NCBI GenBank assembly: GCA_900073065.1
Contig: FJOG01000014.1
Span: forward strand, 1,476,803-1,540,802
From: Phialocephala subalpina
Taxonomy: Eukaryota; Ascomycota; Leotiomycetes; Helotiales; Mollisiaceae
Reading direction: 5' to 3'
Length of the DNA stretch: 64,000 bases
Both the position numbers and the translations under genes were made by a program. Under the pieces are notes generated by a model. That model searched no databases, had not been told where the DNA came from, and saw nothing but the letters and a program-made list of their open reading frames with translations. This document shows positions 37,374-50,280 of this stretch, one piece after another. Position 1 is the first letter of the stretch. Each line of letters begins with the position of its first letter.

Positions 37374-38192
37374 ATGAGCCAGCCCACACCCAAACATCTC
37401 ATCCTCGTCTGCTGCCATGCAATCTACCGCAACGGTCCAACACGTGGCCTTTCCTCGTCCGAATGGCTCCTCGCCCCCTTCCAAATCGGCGAAACACCCA
37501 CCTTCATCCAACATGCACAAGCTGGTCTCCGTCTCCTAATTTCAGATCCCTCTTCCATACTCGTCTTCTCTGGCTCAAAAACCAAGCCCGAGACGGTGAA
37601 GTCTGAAGCAAGGTCTTATTACGATTTATGTGTTGATAATGATTTTTGGGATATTCTTGGTGATGAGGAGGTGAAGAGGAGGATTCTGTTGGAAGAGCAG
37701 GCTTTGGATAGTTTTGGGAATTTGATGTTCAGCTTACTGGCCTTTTGGAAGAGGGTGAGGAGATGGCCGGAGAGGATCTCGTTGGTTAGTCATGAGTTTA
37801 AGAGGAAAAGATTCGTGGATCTTCATGTAGAGGCTTTGAGGTTTCCGCGAGGGAATGTTAAGTATGTGGGTATTGATCCAAGTTATATGAGGAAGGGGAG
37901 TGAAGATTTTGATGCGGTGAGGAGGTATAGTGTGGTAAAGGGTGAGATGGAGAAGGGGCTTGGGGAGTGGGAGAATGATCGATTGGGGGTGGGGACGGTG
38001 TTGAGGAGGAAGAGGACGGGGAGGAATCCGTGGGGAGTGAGTCAGGTGTGGTTTGAGAGTGAGGAGGAAAGGAGCAAGAGTGGTGTTAGCAGCAGGTTTG
38101 TCGAGTATGAGCACCAAGATGTAAAATTAGGGGTATTAAAGGTGGTTGAAGAGGCTCTAACGGAGGAACAACAGCCATGGGAAGTATCGTAG
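37374..38192 (+). CDS. DUF218/YdcF-like protein
   Basis: A single exon of 272 residues. The opening HLILVCCHAIYRNGPT, the segment EWLLAPFQIGETPTF and the core ILVFSGSKTKPETVKSEARSY match the DUF218 domain in eukaryotic YdcF-like proteins. A later HEFKRKRFVDLH segment also fits. Bacterial relatives bind nucleotide-type ligands, but the function in fungi is not known. There is no signal peptide or membrane segment. Base use is odd: the first 200 bases are C-rich on the coding strand, and the rest is strongly G/A-rich (for instance around 37.9-38.1 kb). It converges on the hydrolase gene with only 27 bases between the stops. Confidence 0.8.
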   Translation: MSQPTPKHLILVCCHAIYRNGPTRGLSSSEWLLAPFQIGETPTFIQHAQAGLRLLISDPSSILVFSGSKTKPETVKSEARSYYDLCVDNDFWDILGDEEVKRRILLEEQALDSFGNLMFSLLAFWKRVRRWPERISLVSHEFKRKRFVDLHVEALRFPRGNVKYVGIDPSYMRKGSEDFDAVRRYSVVKGEMEKGLGEWENDRLGVGTVLRRKRTGRNPWGVSQVWFESEEERSKSGVSSRFVEYEHQDVKLGVLKVVEEALTEEQQPWEVS

Positions 38193-38219
38193 AATCATGG
38201 TTTGATTTTGATCGTTACT

Positions 38220-39620
38220 TCATATCTTTGATGCTGGCTTAAGACTTGACGCCAAGAGATCGCTCACGAATCTCGTAGTATCCTTGGCCATTCCTTCGCT
38301 GTATGCGTGCCCGACTCCAGAGTACACTTTGTCTTCAACGTACACACCGCCATCCTTGTACCACCCACTAGTTGCTTGCTTGAGGAATGTGAGAAATGGT
38401 TCCGAACAGTGGTACGGCACTAGTTTGTCGTCTCTTCCCGAACAAACCAGTACGCGCTTGCTCGTGAGTTTCGAATCGAGAAGCTCTCTTAACTTTTTCT
38501 GCTCCTCTCCGGACGGGCTAGCGTTTATTTCTGAAGTACCGAACAACATCGCTTTTGGGTCCCCTTTCTCGCAACTCGAGATGAGCGCCTTGGGGAAGTC
38601 TGCGCTTCCAAGGAAACTCGAGCCGCCGGATGCAGTGTACGTTTCAAGTTTCGAAAGTCGTGCGCGATCGGTCATCATACCTGGACATATTAATACGACA
38701 CGTTATTTGGCTTGCAGACAGTCAAAGGGTGGAGGTGGAGATTTCTTCTGGTACTAGCTACTTGCAATGCCAAAGAGGACTTGAATGTCGGGAGTCGCAA
38801 AGTACAATAACTAGAGCCAAGAGATAACTCCTAGGCTCCTTGTTCACGTGAACAAAGATACTCTCCGCACTCGAAGTCGTTTTGAGTGCCTCTATTCTAA
38901 TATATTTGCAAGGAGATACACGAGAATGAAGCAAAAAGGAAGCACCGAAATAAGACACTTACGCATATAGTCAGGGCATCCAATAATGACGACCGCGGCA
39001 GTGACTCGAGGCTCATTGAAGAGAACCTTGACATCAAGATCAGATCTCATGGCTCAATCGAGGAGCCGGGGACACACACCTGCCATGCTGCATGACCACC
39101 TAAGGAGATACCAAGTGCAAAGTGCTGGTCTATAACTGGGCCATCTGGACCATGGAAAATGTAGGCCGCAAGGTGATCGATGAGTAAACTCGTGTCAATC
39201 GCGGTACCTGAGATAATGCTATAGCGATCAGTATATAGTGTCTACCCTCAGGTCGAGTACTTACCTCCACATATCCTGGGCATGCTTCACGTTGCCTGAT
39301 CTCCACGCCTCATTCGCTAACTCCTCTACACATCTGGTGCCATGGTTTCTTTGATCAAATGCAACAGCAATGAGGCCTTTGCTATCAGATGACGATCGTT
39401 GATTCCAATCGTTGATACAGCTCGAGGCAACGTTGGCCATAGTCTCTTTCTTCTGGAGGCGAGGATGAAGGAGCCAGAGGCACGAGATAGTTTTACAGGA
39501 TGGCGACAGCTCTTCCAGTCCATAGACATCAGTCAGGATGCCAGCAATGTGGATAGTCTTGACGGAGATTGATGGCGGCGGCTTCGAATGGGTATCTTTT
39601 AAGGGGTTGGGGGTTGCCAT
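38220..39620 (-). CDS. alpha/beta hydrolase
   Basis: Four exons (39265-39620, 39080-39218, 38963-39026, 38220-38680) encode 339 residues. The nucleophile elbow GISLGGH places the catalytic Ser at about residue 157. An Asp in SGRDDKLVPY and the His of GVGHAYSEGM complete a plausible triad. The segment VAFDQRNHG is typical of dienelactone hydrolase or esterase-type folds. Substrate unknown; no targeting signal, so probably cytosolic. Intron 3 (38681-38962) is unusually long at 282 nt; the joined sequence CPDYM-R-MMTDRARL reads cleanly across it. Divergent from phospholipase D. Confidence 0.88.
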
Positions 39621-40334
39621 ATTCGACTTGTGACTGAGGGTGTACGTCTTGCGGATGGATGCCGAGGAGGGAAGCGAAGTTCGACTTTAGAGAAATTGAT
39701 AACCTTAATGGTAGAAACCTTTAACCTTACACGATTTAAATAAGGAAGTACGGCTTGCGAAGCGTGGATACACGAGCCGTTCTACTCATATGACGAGTAA
39801 AGATTCACAGCATTGGAGCGTCGTTACTCACAAGTGGTGGTGTTGTGTTGAGTTGGGTTGTGTTGTGTGACAAGGGAGCTTCACCAGCCACAGCAGAAGT
39901 CCCACGTCATATCGAACTGACCTGCTCGGCCGGACCATGATGAGTGCTGCGAAATTAAATGCTTGGAAACACGACCTACACCGACTGATTGCCATTTATA
40001 CGAGTAAATACTATCTATATACATAGTCGGAATCAACATATGCGAAGACCCGTGAGACATCGAAACTGCCCTTCACCCCATCCTGTTCACTTTTGCTATT
40101 GCCGCGCCGCGGGAACTGGGCCATTTCAAGCATAAGCCATCGTATGCTGGTTTCATGACAATTTGCTGCAACTTTGAGAAGACGAACATTCGCCATGAAC
40201 ACGACAGAAGACATTTTATAGAACAGCGATAGGTCCGGAAAGGGCCAAGGCCTAGCAGACGCACGACGGGAACCTCGAGTCGTAACAAGGAGCAAGCAGA
40301 CTGCTCGACCTCAGGACAACCTGCTGTCCACAAT
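39621..40334. promoter_or_regulatory. divergent promoter region, hydrolase / pld1
   Basis: 714 bases between start codons. A TG/TTG-rich low-complexity tract occupies about 39834-39870. No gene was seen. Confidence 0.45.
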
Positions 40335-43300
40335 ATGGCCCAGCGCAATGAAGAATCAGTCTCGCCGATGACACGAACTCCTCGCTCCGATTCTCCAGGA
40401 ATATCGAATGCGAACGGAAATGGAACAGCAGCCGTTCGACTCTCGGCTTTGCGGACCGAGTTGAGCTCAGGAGAAGCATCGGAAATGTCTCATGAGCTTG
40501 GGCACAATTCTACAACTGCGAATGGCAACACCAAAAGTCACAAAACTGAAGCTACGGATTATCTCAACGGTGGAAGTCCGCACGAAGATTACAGTATTAG
40601 CATTGGCAGTGGGCAGATCACGAACAATGCTCCGCAACGGCAGTCTGCACTCAAGCAGGTTTGGGGTCCGGAAGGGAGCTCGATGGTCCCGGGTACAACT
40701 ACTCCTCCAGGCCGGAGGAGTGTACAGTTTGCCAGGCCGGATCCAGGAGCAGAATTCGGGCATACCAGGCAAGATTCATGGGATGATGTCGAGACACCAG
40801 GCGGGAATCGCCGCGGACCATCTCTCATATCCAAACTGAAGGCTCTGGCTTCCTCGAGCAGTTTACAAGGTCACATCAGAAGCCAGAACAATGCCGCGAA
40901 CTCCATCGACGAAGTCTCCCATACAGCGCCTACCACTCCTACCGCTGAACGACATACAAGACTCCCACGGACTTTGGCAGAGGAGGGTAGCGACGAGGAC
41001 GCTGACGCAGAAGAGACTGCTGATGAGGGCAATGCAGCTGATGCAGTGCGGACCAAACGAAAGCGAAGGTTCCGAAGGCCTCAAATAAGTACAAATGAAA
41101 GCCAGACTGCACCAAATACACCAAGGACACGGGGCATGGGGCATGTGGATTCTCCTAGCGGTAGCAGTCGCGCTATCCCTTTTCTCGGCCGACGCGCAAC
41201 AGATGGATCCTTGGAACAAAGAGGTCATCTGTCTGAAGGGGAGGGTCGAGATCGATTGAATAACCGAAGTGCTTGGAGGCGGGGAAGTTCGTGGATAGCT
41301 GGATCCAGAGGCTTCGGTCATGGGAGCGTTGACCATACTCCTGAAGTCGACGGGGCATCTTCATCAAGGCGACCTAGTAACTTCAGACGAATGACAGGAC
41401 TTGGAGGCGGCGTCAGTGAAGGGGAAGCACAAACCCCGAGGCGTCCTTTTCTTGGAGCCGAGCGAGCCACAACCTTTGGTGCTCAAAGATGGCGAATGAT
41501 CAAGCACAGTCTCAAACTTCTCGGACAGAGGAAAGAAGAACATCGAGTTGACTATCTCAAATCAGCGGAACTTATGGCCGAGTTACGAGCCGGAGCCCCA
41601 GCGGCACTCATGCTGGCCAGCATGATCCAAAGAGATGAGCACGGCAATAAACGTATTCCTGTTCTTCTTGAGCAGCTGAAATTGCACGTCACAGATAGCA
41701 GGCCAACCGATGAAGATGCCAATGATACGGAACGGCATCTCGTTTTTCGAATCGAGCTGGAGTATGGTAGTGGTTTGAACCGGATGAAATGGACCATCGA
41801 CAGATCACTACGAGACTTTGCAAATCTGCATCTGCGTTACAAGCTTCAAGGCAGCAGTGACAAGTACATTCAGCTGAGGAGTGATGTTGATTCGCGACCC
41901 AAACAACCTCGATTTCCGAAGTCTACGTTTCCTTATTTCAGAGGCGTGCGTGGACTGGGTGAGAGTGAAGAAGACGAGGCTGACAATGTCCGAGTTGATG
42001 ACACCGCGGGCGAAGCTACCCACAGTGAGAATGACCGAAAGAAGAAGAACAAGCGCAGACCCTCGCTAGGTGCCATACGGAGAAAGAGTACTGTAACACA
42101 GGATACTGGCGCCGGTGGCGCTTTGGGAGGGAGTCAACCAACTCGTGAGGCCCGTGACTACAATCAGAGGCAGCGCAGAAGGCTCGAGGTATACTTGCAA
42201 GAGATGATTCGATGGCTCATCTTCAGAGCAGACAGCAATAGACTCTGTCGATTCCTCGAGTTGTCTGCATTGGGAGTACGACTTGCTGCTGAAGGCAGCT
42301 ACCATGGCAAGGAAGGCTACCTGATCATCCAATCTGCAAAAGGTCTAGACGTGAGACGATTACTGACCCCAAGAAACGTCTTCTCCAGGCATTCGCCGAA
42401 ATGGTTTTTGGTAAGGCACAGCTATATTGTCTGCGTAGATTCACCAGAAAATATGCACATCTACGACGTGTACCTCGTTGATCCCAAATTTGAGATCATA
42501 CAGAAGCGTCGAAAGCTCAAGGAAATCGGTGGGAAAGAGCTTGTAGCAAAAGCTGGGACCTCAGCAAAGCATCCCCAGCATCACAGCCTGAAAATACTGA
42601 ACTCTGAACGCAAAATCAAGCTCCTGGCTAAAAATGAGCGTCAATTGCGGCAATTCGAGGAATCTATTGGAATCATGTTGAACAACACGCCCTGGTCCAA
42701 ACCAAATCGATTTGGAAGCTTCGCGCCTGTTCGAACCGGGGTCTATGCTCAGTGGCTGGTAGATGGCCGAGACTACATGTGGAACGTCTCTCGTGCTATC
42801 AATATGGCCAAAGACGTGATCTACATCCACGACTGGTGGCTCAGTCCCCAGCTTTACATGAGAAGACCCGCAGCAATCAGCCAGAAATGGCGTCTCGACA
42901 GATTGCTTCAGAAGAAAGCTCGGGAAGGAGTCAAGATCTTCATCATCGTCTACCGAAACGTGGAAGCAGCTATACCTATCGACTCTGAGTTCACGAAGTT
43001 TTCGATGCTGGATCTCCACCCAAATGTCTTTGTTCAGCGGTCACCCAATCAGTTCAAGAAGAACCAATTCTTCTTTGCGCATCACGAGAAGATTTGCATC
43101 GTTGACCACACTGTTGCATTTGTTGGTGGCATTGATCTATGCTTCGGTCGTTGGGATACACCACAACATTCAGTTGTTGATGATAAGCCGACTGGCTTTG
43201 AGCAGTCTGATTTGCCCAAAGATGCTGATCATTGTCAACTATGGCCTGGCAAAGATTACTCCAACCCTCGAGTCCAAGATTTTTACCAGTTGCACGAGCC

Positions 43301-45834
43301 GTACGCAGAAATGTACGACCGATCGAAGACCCCGAGAATGCCGTGGCATGATATCTCTATGCAGGTGGTAGGGCAGCCAGCTCGGGACTTGACACGTCAT
43401 TTCGTGCAAAGATGGAATTATGTACTTCGAGGACGAAAGCCAACGAGACCAACACCGTTCCTTTTGCCACCCCCAGATTACAACGCTGCTGATCTCGAAG
43501 CTCTCGGTCTCACCGGCACATGCGAGGTTCAAATTCTACGATCAGCATCTGACTGGTCACTTGGGCTTACCGAGACTGAGCACAGCATTATGAACGCGTA
43601 CTGCAAGATGATCGAGGAATCGGAACACTTTGTTTATATGGAGAACCAGTTCTTCATCACAAGTTGCGAAACCATGAATGTCAAGATTGCAAACAAGATT
43701 GGCGACGCGATTGTAGAACGTGCGGTACGGGCATTTCAGAACAATGAGAGCTGGCGCTGTGTTATACTGATTCCCCTCATGCCGGGCTTTCAAAACACGG
43801 TCGATGAACCCGAGGGTACCAGTGTCCGATTGATCATGCAATGTCAATTCCGCAGCATCTGTCGTGGCGAGGGGTCCATATTCGGTCGGTTGAGAAGTCA
43901 AGGTATCGACCCGGAAGACTTCGTCCAGTTCTACAGTCTTAGATCATGGGGCAGAATTGGACCAAGGAAGATGCTCGTGACGGAACAGCTTTACATCCAC
44001 GCGAAATGCATCATTGTGGATGACAGAGTCGCATTAATCGGGTCTGCCAACATCAACGAGCGCTCAATGGTTGGCAACAGAGATTCGGAGTGTGCAGCTG
44101 TGGTGCGAGATACAGACATGCTTTGGTCTACCATGGATGGAGAGCCATACCTCGTTGGACGCTTCGCTCATACCTTGCGCATGAGACTAATGAGGGAACA
44201 CCTTGGTCTTGATGTTGATGAAGTTATGGAGGAAGAACGCCGAGCAGAACTAGATCGTGAAGAAGAGGAATACGAAACCAAGATGAACGGCATTTACAAT
44301 GAAGAAGGCATGGCAGGGGCAGTACGACACTCTCACAGCGAAGGCCAGACCATCTCTTCGGATCAAGCTACTCGGATCACCAGTGCAGAGAATTCCCGGA
44401 GCTTCAACCACGATATTGACTGGGAGGAAGAAGACAACCCGAATCTGTTGCCAGATAAATTCAAGTCCGTGACATCGGACAAAAGAGTCACTGGAAATAC
44501 CCAGCATGCTGCAGAAGTCGATGGCGAAGGACCAGACCGAATGAAAGCTGCAGAGAAGAGCGGTGTTGTCCTTGGCAGAGATTCTGTTCTTGTTGATGGG
44601 GGACGTGAGGTCCTTGTCACCGATTTTGCAGCCGAAGGCAGAGGCTCTATGACACATCCTAAGAAGCCTCACGCTCGTACATCTATCGGGTATCGCCAGG
44701 GGAGCGACGAGAACGGCCCGGGCAATGACAGCCTTCCACCAATGCCAGCTTTACCGAGAAGAACGACAGATCAATTAGGCCTGCCTCAGCTGTCGCAACT
44801 TCCTTCTCTTCCTATTGTTGACGACACGGATATTGGAGGGCCTCCTGTTCACCTGGATCAAAGTGGAAATCCCGCCCCAAAACCATTCAATCCCTTGACT
44901 GCCGATATCAAAGTTGTGCCCATGGATAAGGATTGTATGCGTGATCCTCTGAATGACTCTTTCTTCGAAGACATTTGGAGACAAATAGCCGACAATAACA
45001 CTAAGATCTTCAGGCGAGTCTTCCGCTGCAATCCTGATAGCGAGGTCACGAATTGGCACGAATACACGGAATTTGTTGCATATGCAGAGAGGTTCTCGCA
45101 AGCACAAGGCGGCGCCAAGAGCACGGAACGCGAGGAACAAGAAGCCCCAGGTAAGAGTGGGCCTCCAGGTGTTGGATATGGGCCCGAAGCATTATCCGAG
45201 AAGCTCGCATCGCATGGGCAGGATAAACACCCATTGGGAACAGTCGCAGAGTGGGCCGAAGAGGCCAACAAGAAGAATGTCAATCGTGTCAATACATCCG
45301 GAGTAAGCGAATCTAGAGTCGACGGACAACTTGATGGTGTTGATAAGAAGGTCGCGATGCGCAGGTGGTCGGATGAAGCTCCGTCTCCTATCCAGCCAGC
45401 AGGAGAAGAAACGTTTCCTTCACTGGATTCCACCTTTCTGGAGCTGCCGGTGGTGGATTCGGAGAAACAAACAGCCCCCCGGAAAACTACGTTCTCTTCG
45501 GCTGAGAAGAGTTCTGAGAAGAATTCCGGAAGTCCAGCCACCAATCAGGGTTCTGTAAAAAGGCGCCGGCGTGGAACAACGAAGGGGAGTCGACGAGGCT
45601 TCTCCTCAAGCTTCTCTGCCAGTGATGACTTGATGAGCCAGCATGACGCCGAGGAGCTTCTGAGCTTGGTTCAAGGCAGCTTGGTCTTCTTCCCTTACGA
45701 CTGGCTCATCAAAGAAGAGCTGAACTCAAATTGGCTTTATCAAGTCGACCAAGTTGCGCCTCTTCAGATTTAGTAAGTCTCATAGCCCCTCTTTTGCCTA
45801 GCATACATATGCTGACAACGTGTGTAGCGACTAA
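40335..45834 (+). CDS. pld1: phospholipase D (PLD1/Spo14 type)
   Basis: A giant first exon (40335-45772) plus a 7-nt last exon (45828-45834) encode 1814 residues. The N-terminal 440 residues are Ser/Pro/Arg-rich. A PX domain follows (from about 445), then a PH domain (about 655-740). The two catalytic HKD motifs are HHEKICIVDHTVAFVGG near 916 and HAKCIIVDDRVALIGSAN near 1222. A long acidic and disordered tail then precedes a short conserved C-terminus (FFPYDWLIKEELNSNWLYQ). The enzyme hydrolyses phosphatidylcholine to phosphatidic acid on membranes and is PIP2-dependent in relatives. Splicing the 55-nt intron ends the protein in APLQIYD; without it, translation stops two residues earlier. Confidence 0.95.
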
Positions 45835-45977
45835 GATATAGCGAAATGGATTCGGTCCTGTATATTTGTAACATTGGGGAGCGGGACATAGGCATTCGCA
45901 TGGATACGGCCTCTGTACTTTTTGCATACCAGAGAAGCGTTGCTTTCAAAATGTATTATGGCATCAAATGCATAAAT

Positions 45978-46839
45978 TTAGACTCTTTCACTGACCCAAA
46001 TTGCACCTCGACAACCAGCTCTGATAAAGCTCGTCAAGAGCTCATGTGGAACTGCCTTCTGGGCGTCGTTCTCCACAGCATGATCCAAATGCTCCAATTC
46101 TTCATCTCGTATCCTTCGAACCGTTATGATCAACTCTTTCAGATCATCCCCCAATTCCTCCCCAGACCTTTCCATCTGCTCCGCCATGTCTAAGAGCCAC
46201 CTCACTTGATCGTTGTAATGTGTTCCAATCTCTGTCTCCACAGCCTCTGTACATGCCATCGCGGCTTCTCGGCCCATAATCGCAGTTCCCCAACCCAATG
46301 CCGAAGCAGCAACTTTCCAGACTGGATACATAGCCGTAGGTCGCACGCGATGCTTCGCAATAAGTTTATTGAAGGTCGAAAAGTGGCCGGCTTCTTGGTC
46401 GTACATGTGTTTCATTAAAGGACGGAGGTGTGGATGGGCGACGACAACGACGGGAGTTTGTGCTGCGTAGATCAGGCATGCTGCCAGTTCACCTGCCTGG
46501 TTGACTCGGAGCTATAGAGCTGTTAGATAGCAGAATTGATATGTATGGGTAGCATGTACGAACAGCGCTGGCGAGGAAGTCTCGCTGGGCTTGTGTCAAC
46601 GGTTTATTGCGGGGAACTGGGTTGGAAGCAGCTTCTGGCGCTGATTTGGGGGCCCGTAAAGGTTTGGCTGATGTGTTGGCGAATGCACCATCGTTTTCTG
46701 CGCTATATAGTCTTCGACTTCTGCTCAGGTGTCGGTTTTGGTGCGTGATCCTAGGGAGGAGACAGGGTAAGAGAAAATCGTAAGTTGGCAGATGGGTCGC
46801 AAGGATCGCAGAGCGTCTGGCAGAAGAGCAGAGAGCCAT
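45978..46839 (-). CDS. coq7: COQ7, demethoxyubiquinone hydroxylase
   Basis: Two exons (46564-46839 and 45978-46511, intron 52 nt) encode 269 residues. About 85 N-terminal residues, basic and Ser/Arg-rich, form a mitochondrial presequence. The di-iron ligand motifs are visible: NQAGEL (Glu), DQEAGHF (ExxH), EAVETEIGTHY (Glu) and IRDEELEHLDHA (ExxH). It performs the penultimate hydroxylation of ubiquinone synthesis on the matrix face of the inner membrane. The intron donor is GTTCGT, unusual but required for the SA|LRVNQAGEL join. The gene is tail-to-tail with pld1, with about 143 bases between the stops. Confidence 0.96.
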
Positions 46840-47474
46840 ATTAGGGTAATTGACGATCAGGAAAGTTCAGACAGTTTCAATGATCAACCAGATTTGGGAC
46901 AATGGAGTTGATGGTGAGCAGTGATGATGATGATAGCTCAGTTCCAAAAATAAGCGACACTAAAGTACCAGGCGAGCCAGGTACGTTTGGTTGATTAATG
47001 GAACAGGGTAACCTCAAAAGAAATAACAATTATCTAAGTTTTCGAAATCTCGATTTCGAAGCCCACCTATTCACAGCACTCGCATTGTGTATTTTCTGAT
47101 TTTTCGTGTCACTTTCAGGAGGTGAGCTGTCTTGCAGGGATAATTTAAGCTTTCGGGCGGATAAACGATTTTCCTCTGCGCTCTCCTTTTGGCACGTCAA
47201 GGAGCATGAATGTGACAAACATCAAGAAAATACCAATACTAAGCACACATCCTATTGTGCTTTATCGGCTCCCAACCTTTTCGATCCGAAATTCGAACTC
47301 GAATTACACGAACCCGTCCCACAGTCGATTTCTCCAGCTCTTTGTTTGCCACACCATCCAACTTCCGACATCGAACACTGCAGTACGCAACAACGCAACA
47401 CACCCACAGCTCAATAACGACCTCGAAACCCCTCGACTTCGAGACATTCAAACACCAAAGAGCCTGCCATCACA
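46840..47474. promoter_or_regulatory. divergent promoter region, coq7 / rtf1
   Basis: 635 bases between start codons. A pyrimidine-rich leader precedes rtf1 (about 47.27-47.47 kb). No gene or repeat was recognised. Confidence 0.45.
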
Positions 47475-49487
47475 ATGGCTGATATCGACGATGAACTTCT
47501 TGCCCTCGCGGGTGATGCTTCTTCTGATGAAGAAGATGCGCCAATGAGCAGAGAAAGCTCTGGTTCTGCAGACCGCAAGGCTTCTGGCAAAGGCGGCGCA
47601 AAGAAGTCTGGTGGCAAAAGTACAAGCAGACGACAAGATGACTCTGAGGAAGAGGGTGAAGCGTAAGTTTCTTACCTTCTGATACACGTCTATAAGCTTG
47701 CTCCGAGTCTAAGTTCAATGCTCATGCGCATCTAGCTCATCTGGACACTCCTCTCCGAACTCACTGCAATCTGCCCCGATGGATGAATCCGAGTCCGAGT
47801 CCGATGCAGGCGCTGCTTTCGATGATGGCGACAGATACCCTCTCGAGGGCAAGTTCATAAACTCTACGGACAAAGCAGAAATCTTAGCTATGCCTGAGAT
47901 CAAGCGAGAGGAGCTGCTTGCAGAGCGTGCTCAGGAGGTCGAACGAGACAGACAAAACAGAGCCTTACGCCAACTTTTGAATGCCCGTGAGGCAGAGAGT
48001 AAGAAGTTGGACAAAAAGCGTAAGGCTAGCGCAGCAGAGTTAGAGGAAAGTCAACGCAAAACATCACGCCAAAGAACAAAACTTGGTGGTGGCAAGGTTG
48101 GAGAAGCAAGCACCGGTATCGACAGTCTTAAGAAGGCACGAGCAGAGAAGAACGACCGGCAACGTCGCCGCGACGAAGATAAGGAGAGAAATAGAGGACG
48201 CAGAGCTGTGCAAGATGAATCCGACCAAGATGCAGAAGGAGATAGCGAACCTGAGTGGGATGATGGCAGATCCAAGAACAAGAAATCCAAATCTCCAGAA
48301 TACAAGGATGCAGAACCAGCCGGCCTTCACGACATTGAGAGAGTCAGAGTTGGTAGAACTAGATTTGCCATGGTCTGCTTCTATCCTGGCTTCGATGAGG
48401 CTATTACTGGGTGCTTTGTTCGCATCAGCGTTGGTATTGACAAGGAGAGTGGTCAGAATATCTATCGCATGGCACTGATCAAGGGTAAGTTTCAAATCTA
48501 CATGCGCTCTTCGGTTTCTGCTAACTTATAACAAGGCTTCGTCGAAGACAGACCTTACGCTATCGAGACCGCTAATGGCAAACACTTCAAGACCACCCAA
48601 TATATTCGTGCTGCTCACGGAAAGGCGGAGAGAAACTGGCCCTTCATCACCTGTTCCGATTCTCCTTTCACTGAGGTTCGTACATAGCTCGCAGTATGAG
48701 CTTTCAAGATACTAATAATTGTCTTTAGGCCGAGTGGAATCGCTACAAGCAGACCTGTCTAGTCGAAGGTGTCCCATTACCCACGAAACCAAAGCTCGCC
48801 GGCAAGATCATAGATATCAACAATCTCGTCAATCGCTCATGGACTGAGGCCGAACTGCAAGAAAAGCTTACAAAATCCGGTGCCTTGGTCAACAAGTTCA
48901 TCCCAATTGAGCGAAACCGAATCACCAATCTGATGAAGGAGGCCAAGGCTCGTGGTGACACAGAAAAGGAGGAGGCTCTTCGCAAGGAGCTCGAGTCTCT
49001 TGACGGTCCAAAATTGGCTTACAGCACGTCTATGCAACCCTCACCGAAGAAGACAGCAGCATCGGGTATGAGCCAGCAGGAACGACTCGCAATTCTCAAC
49101 CGAGAAAACCGTCGCAAGAACGCCGAAGAGGTTCGCCAGGCGCAAATTGCTGAGAGAAGAGCTGCTAAGAAGGTGGAAGCTGCCCTTGCTCGTGGTGAAG
49201 ATGTTGCTGAGGATCACTCTCGCCGTGTTAAGACCCGAGCTAAGTTCAAGCACGATGTTGCCGATGCCTTCGGTGCCAAGAAGAATGATAGTGAGCGCAG
49301 TGGTACCAACACACCAGCTGCGGGTACACCAAACCTTACCGCGAAGAAACCATCCACACCTCTTCCACATATTGCCAAGCTTCAGGCTGCCAATGCAGAG
49401 AGAAAGGGTATTCCAACAATTCGTCGGCCTTTGATGGATGACGACATCATCGGTGCCATTGACCTCGGTATCGATCTTGAACTTTAG
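47475..49487 (+). CDS. rtf1: RTF1, Paf1-complex subunit with Plus3 domain
   Basis: Four exons (47475-47662, 47736-48484, 48536-48675, 48729-49487) encode 611 residues. The acidic Ser-rich N-terminus (MADIDDELLALAGDASSDEED) is typical of RTF1. A basic coiled region follows, then the Plus3 domain from about residue 260 (HDIERVRVGRTRFAM, VGIDKESGQNIYRMA, TANGKHFKTTQYIR). A C-terminal helical region carries IPIERNRITNLMKEAKARGD. RTF1 binds phosphorylated Spt5 and promotes H2B ubiquitination through its histone-modification domain during elongation. Intron 3 also starts with GTTCGTACAT, the same ten bases as the coq7 intron. Nothing is missing. Confidence 0.96.
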
Positions 49488-50280
49488 TGATTCAAAATTG
49501 GGCTATTCGGAATGAACTCTTGATTAGAAAACTTCGGTGCTGTCTTTTGTGGACAAGGCGTCTTTCAATTTGAGGGCATCCATAGCGTGTATTTTAGATT
49601 TGCAATTAAATAGCATGTTGCGGCATTTGCCAATGAACACCTGCAAATACTCGTAATTTTAAAGTCTTGCAAGATCAACCTGTCGAATTTGCCAGGTTTG
49701 TGGGGCATCCTCCTTCCAACCCTTGAGAACTTCGGAGAATGATCCAGGATCCCGAAACACTCGTCGTCCATCAAAAGTCATGTTTCGGGCCCAATCTTGG
49801 GTAAAGAACGATAGCAAAGACACTCTAGCTGCCTAGATTGTTTTGGGCCTCCTTGCCACCATAGTGGATTAGCCAACGAGTGTTGCAAATAAACAGATTT
49901 TGGAGGCCTAACTAGGCCTAGCTGCGCAAAATGCAGGTCCATGAGTACTTTACATAGGTGGCACTTCGCAATTGGGACAAATTCAGGGAGTGGGGTCGAA
50001 ATAAGGGAAAGTTTTAGAATCCACAATGTCCCTCCATGGCAAGATAATCCATTCACGCCAGGTGAGATCGTTTTCGGCGTAAGTTGATAGTACCACACGA
50101 GAAGGCTGATGATGTAGGAGAAGGATAATAATGTTGCAAACTTTCGAAGTAGGAACAGCACGGCTCTTCCTCGCCAAATGATGATGATGATGATGATATT
50201 TATTTACGTCCAGCGGATATGGTTGTCCTAGGCCTCCCGAAAAGCATAAGGACGTGCTGAGCTTAAGACTTTTAAATACA
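49488..50280. other. intergenic, rtf1 3' flank
   Basis: No convincing gene. Contains a short ATG-triplet microsatellite at 50178-50195. It borders the AT-rich block that follows. Confidence 0.5.
50178..50195. repeat. (ATG)6 microsatellite
   Basis: Six perfect tandem ATG triplets at the edge of the AT-rich block. Confidence 0.9.
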
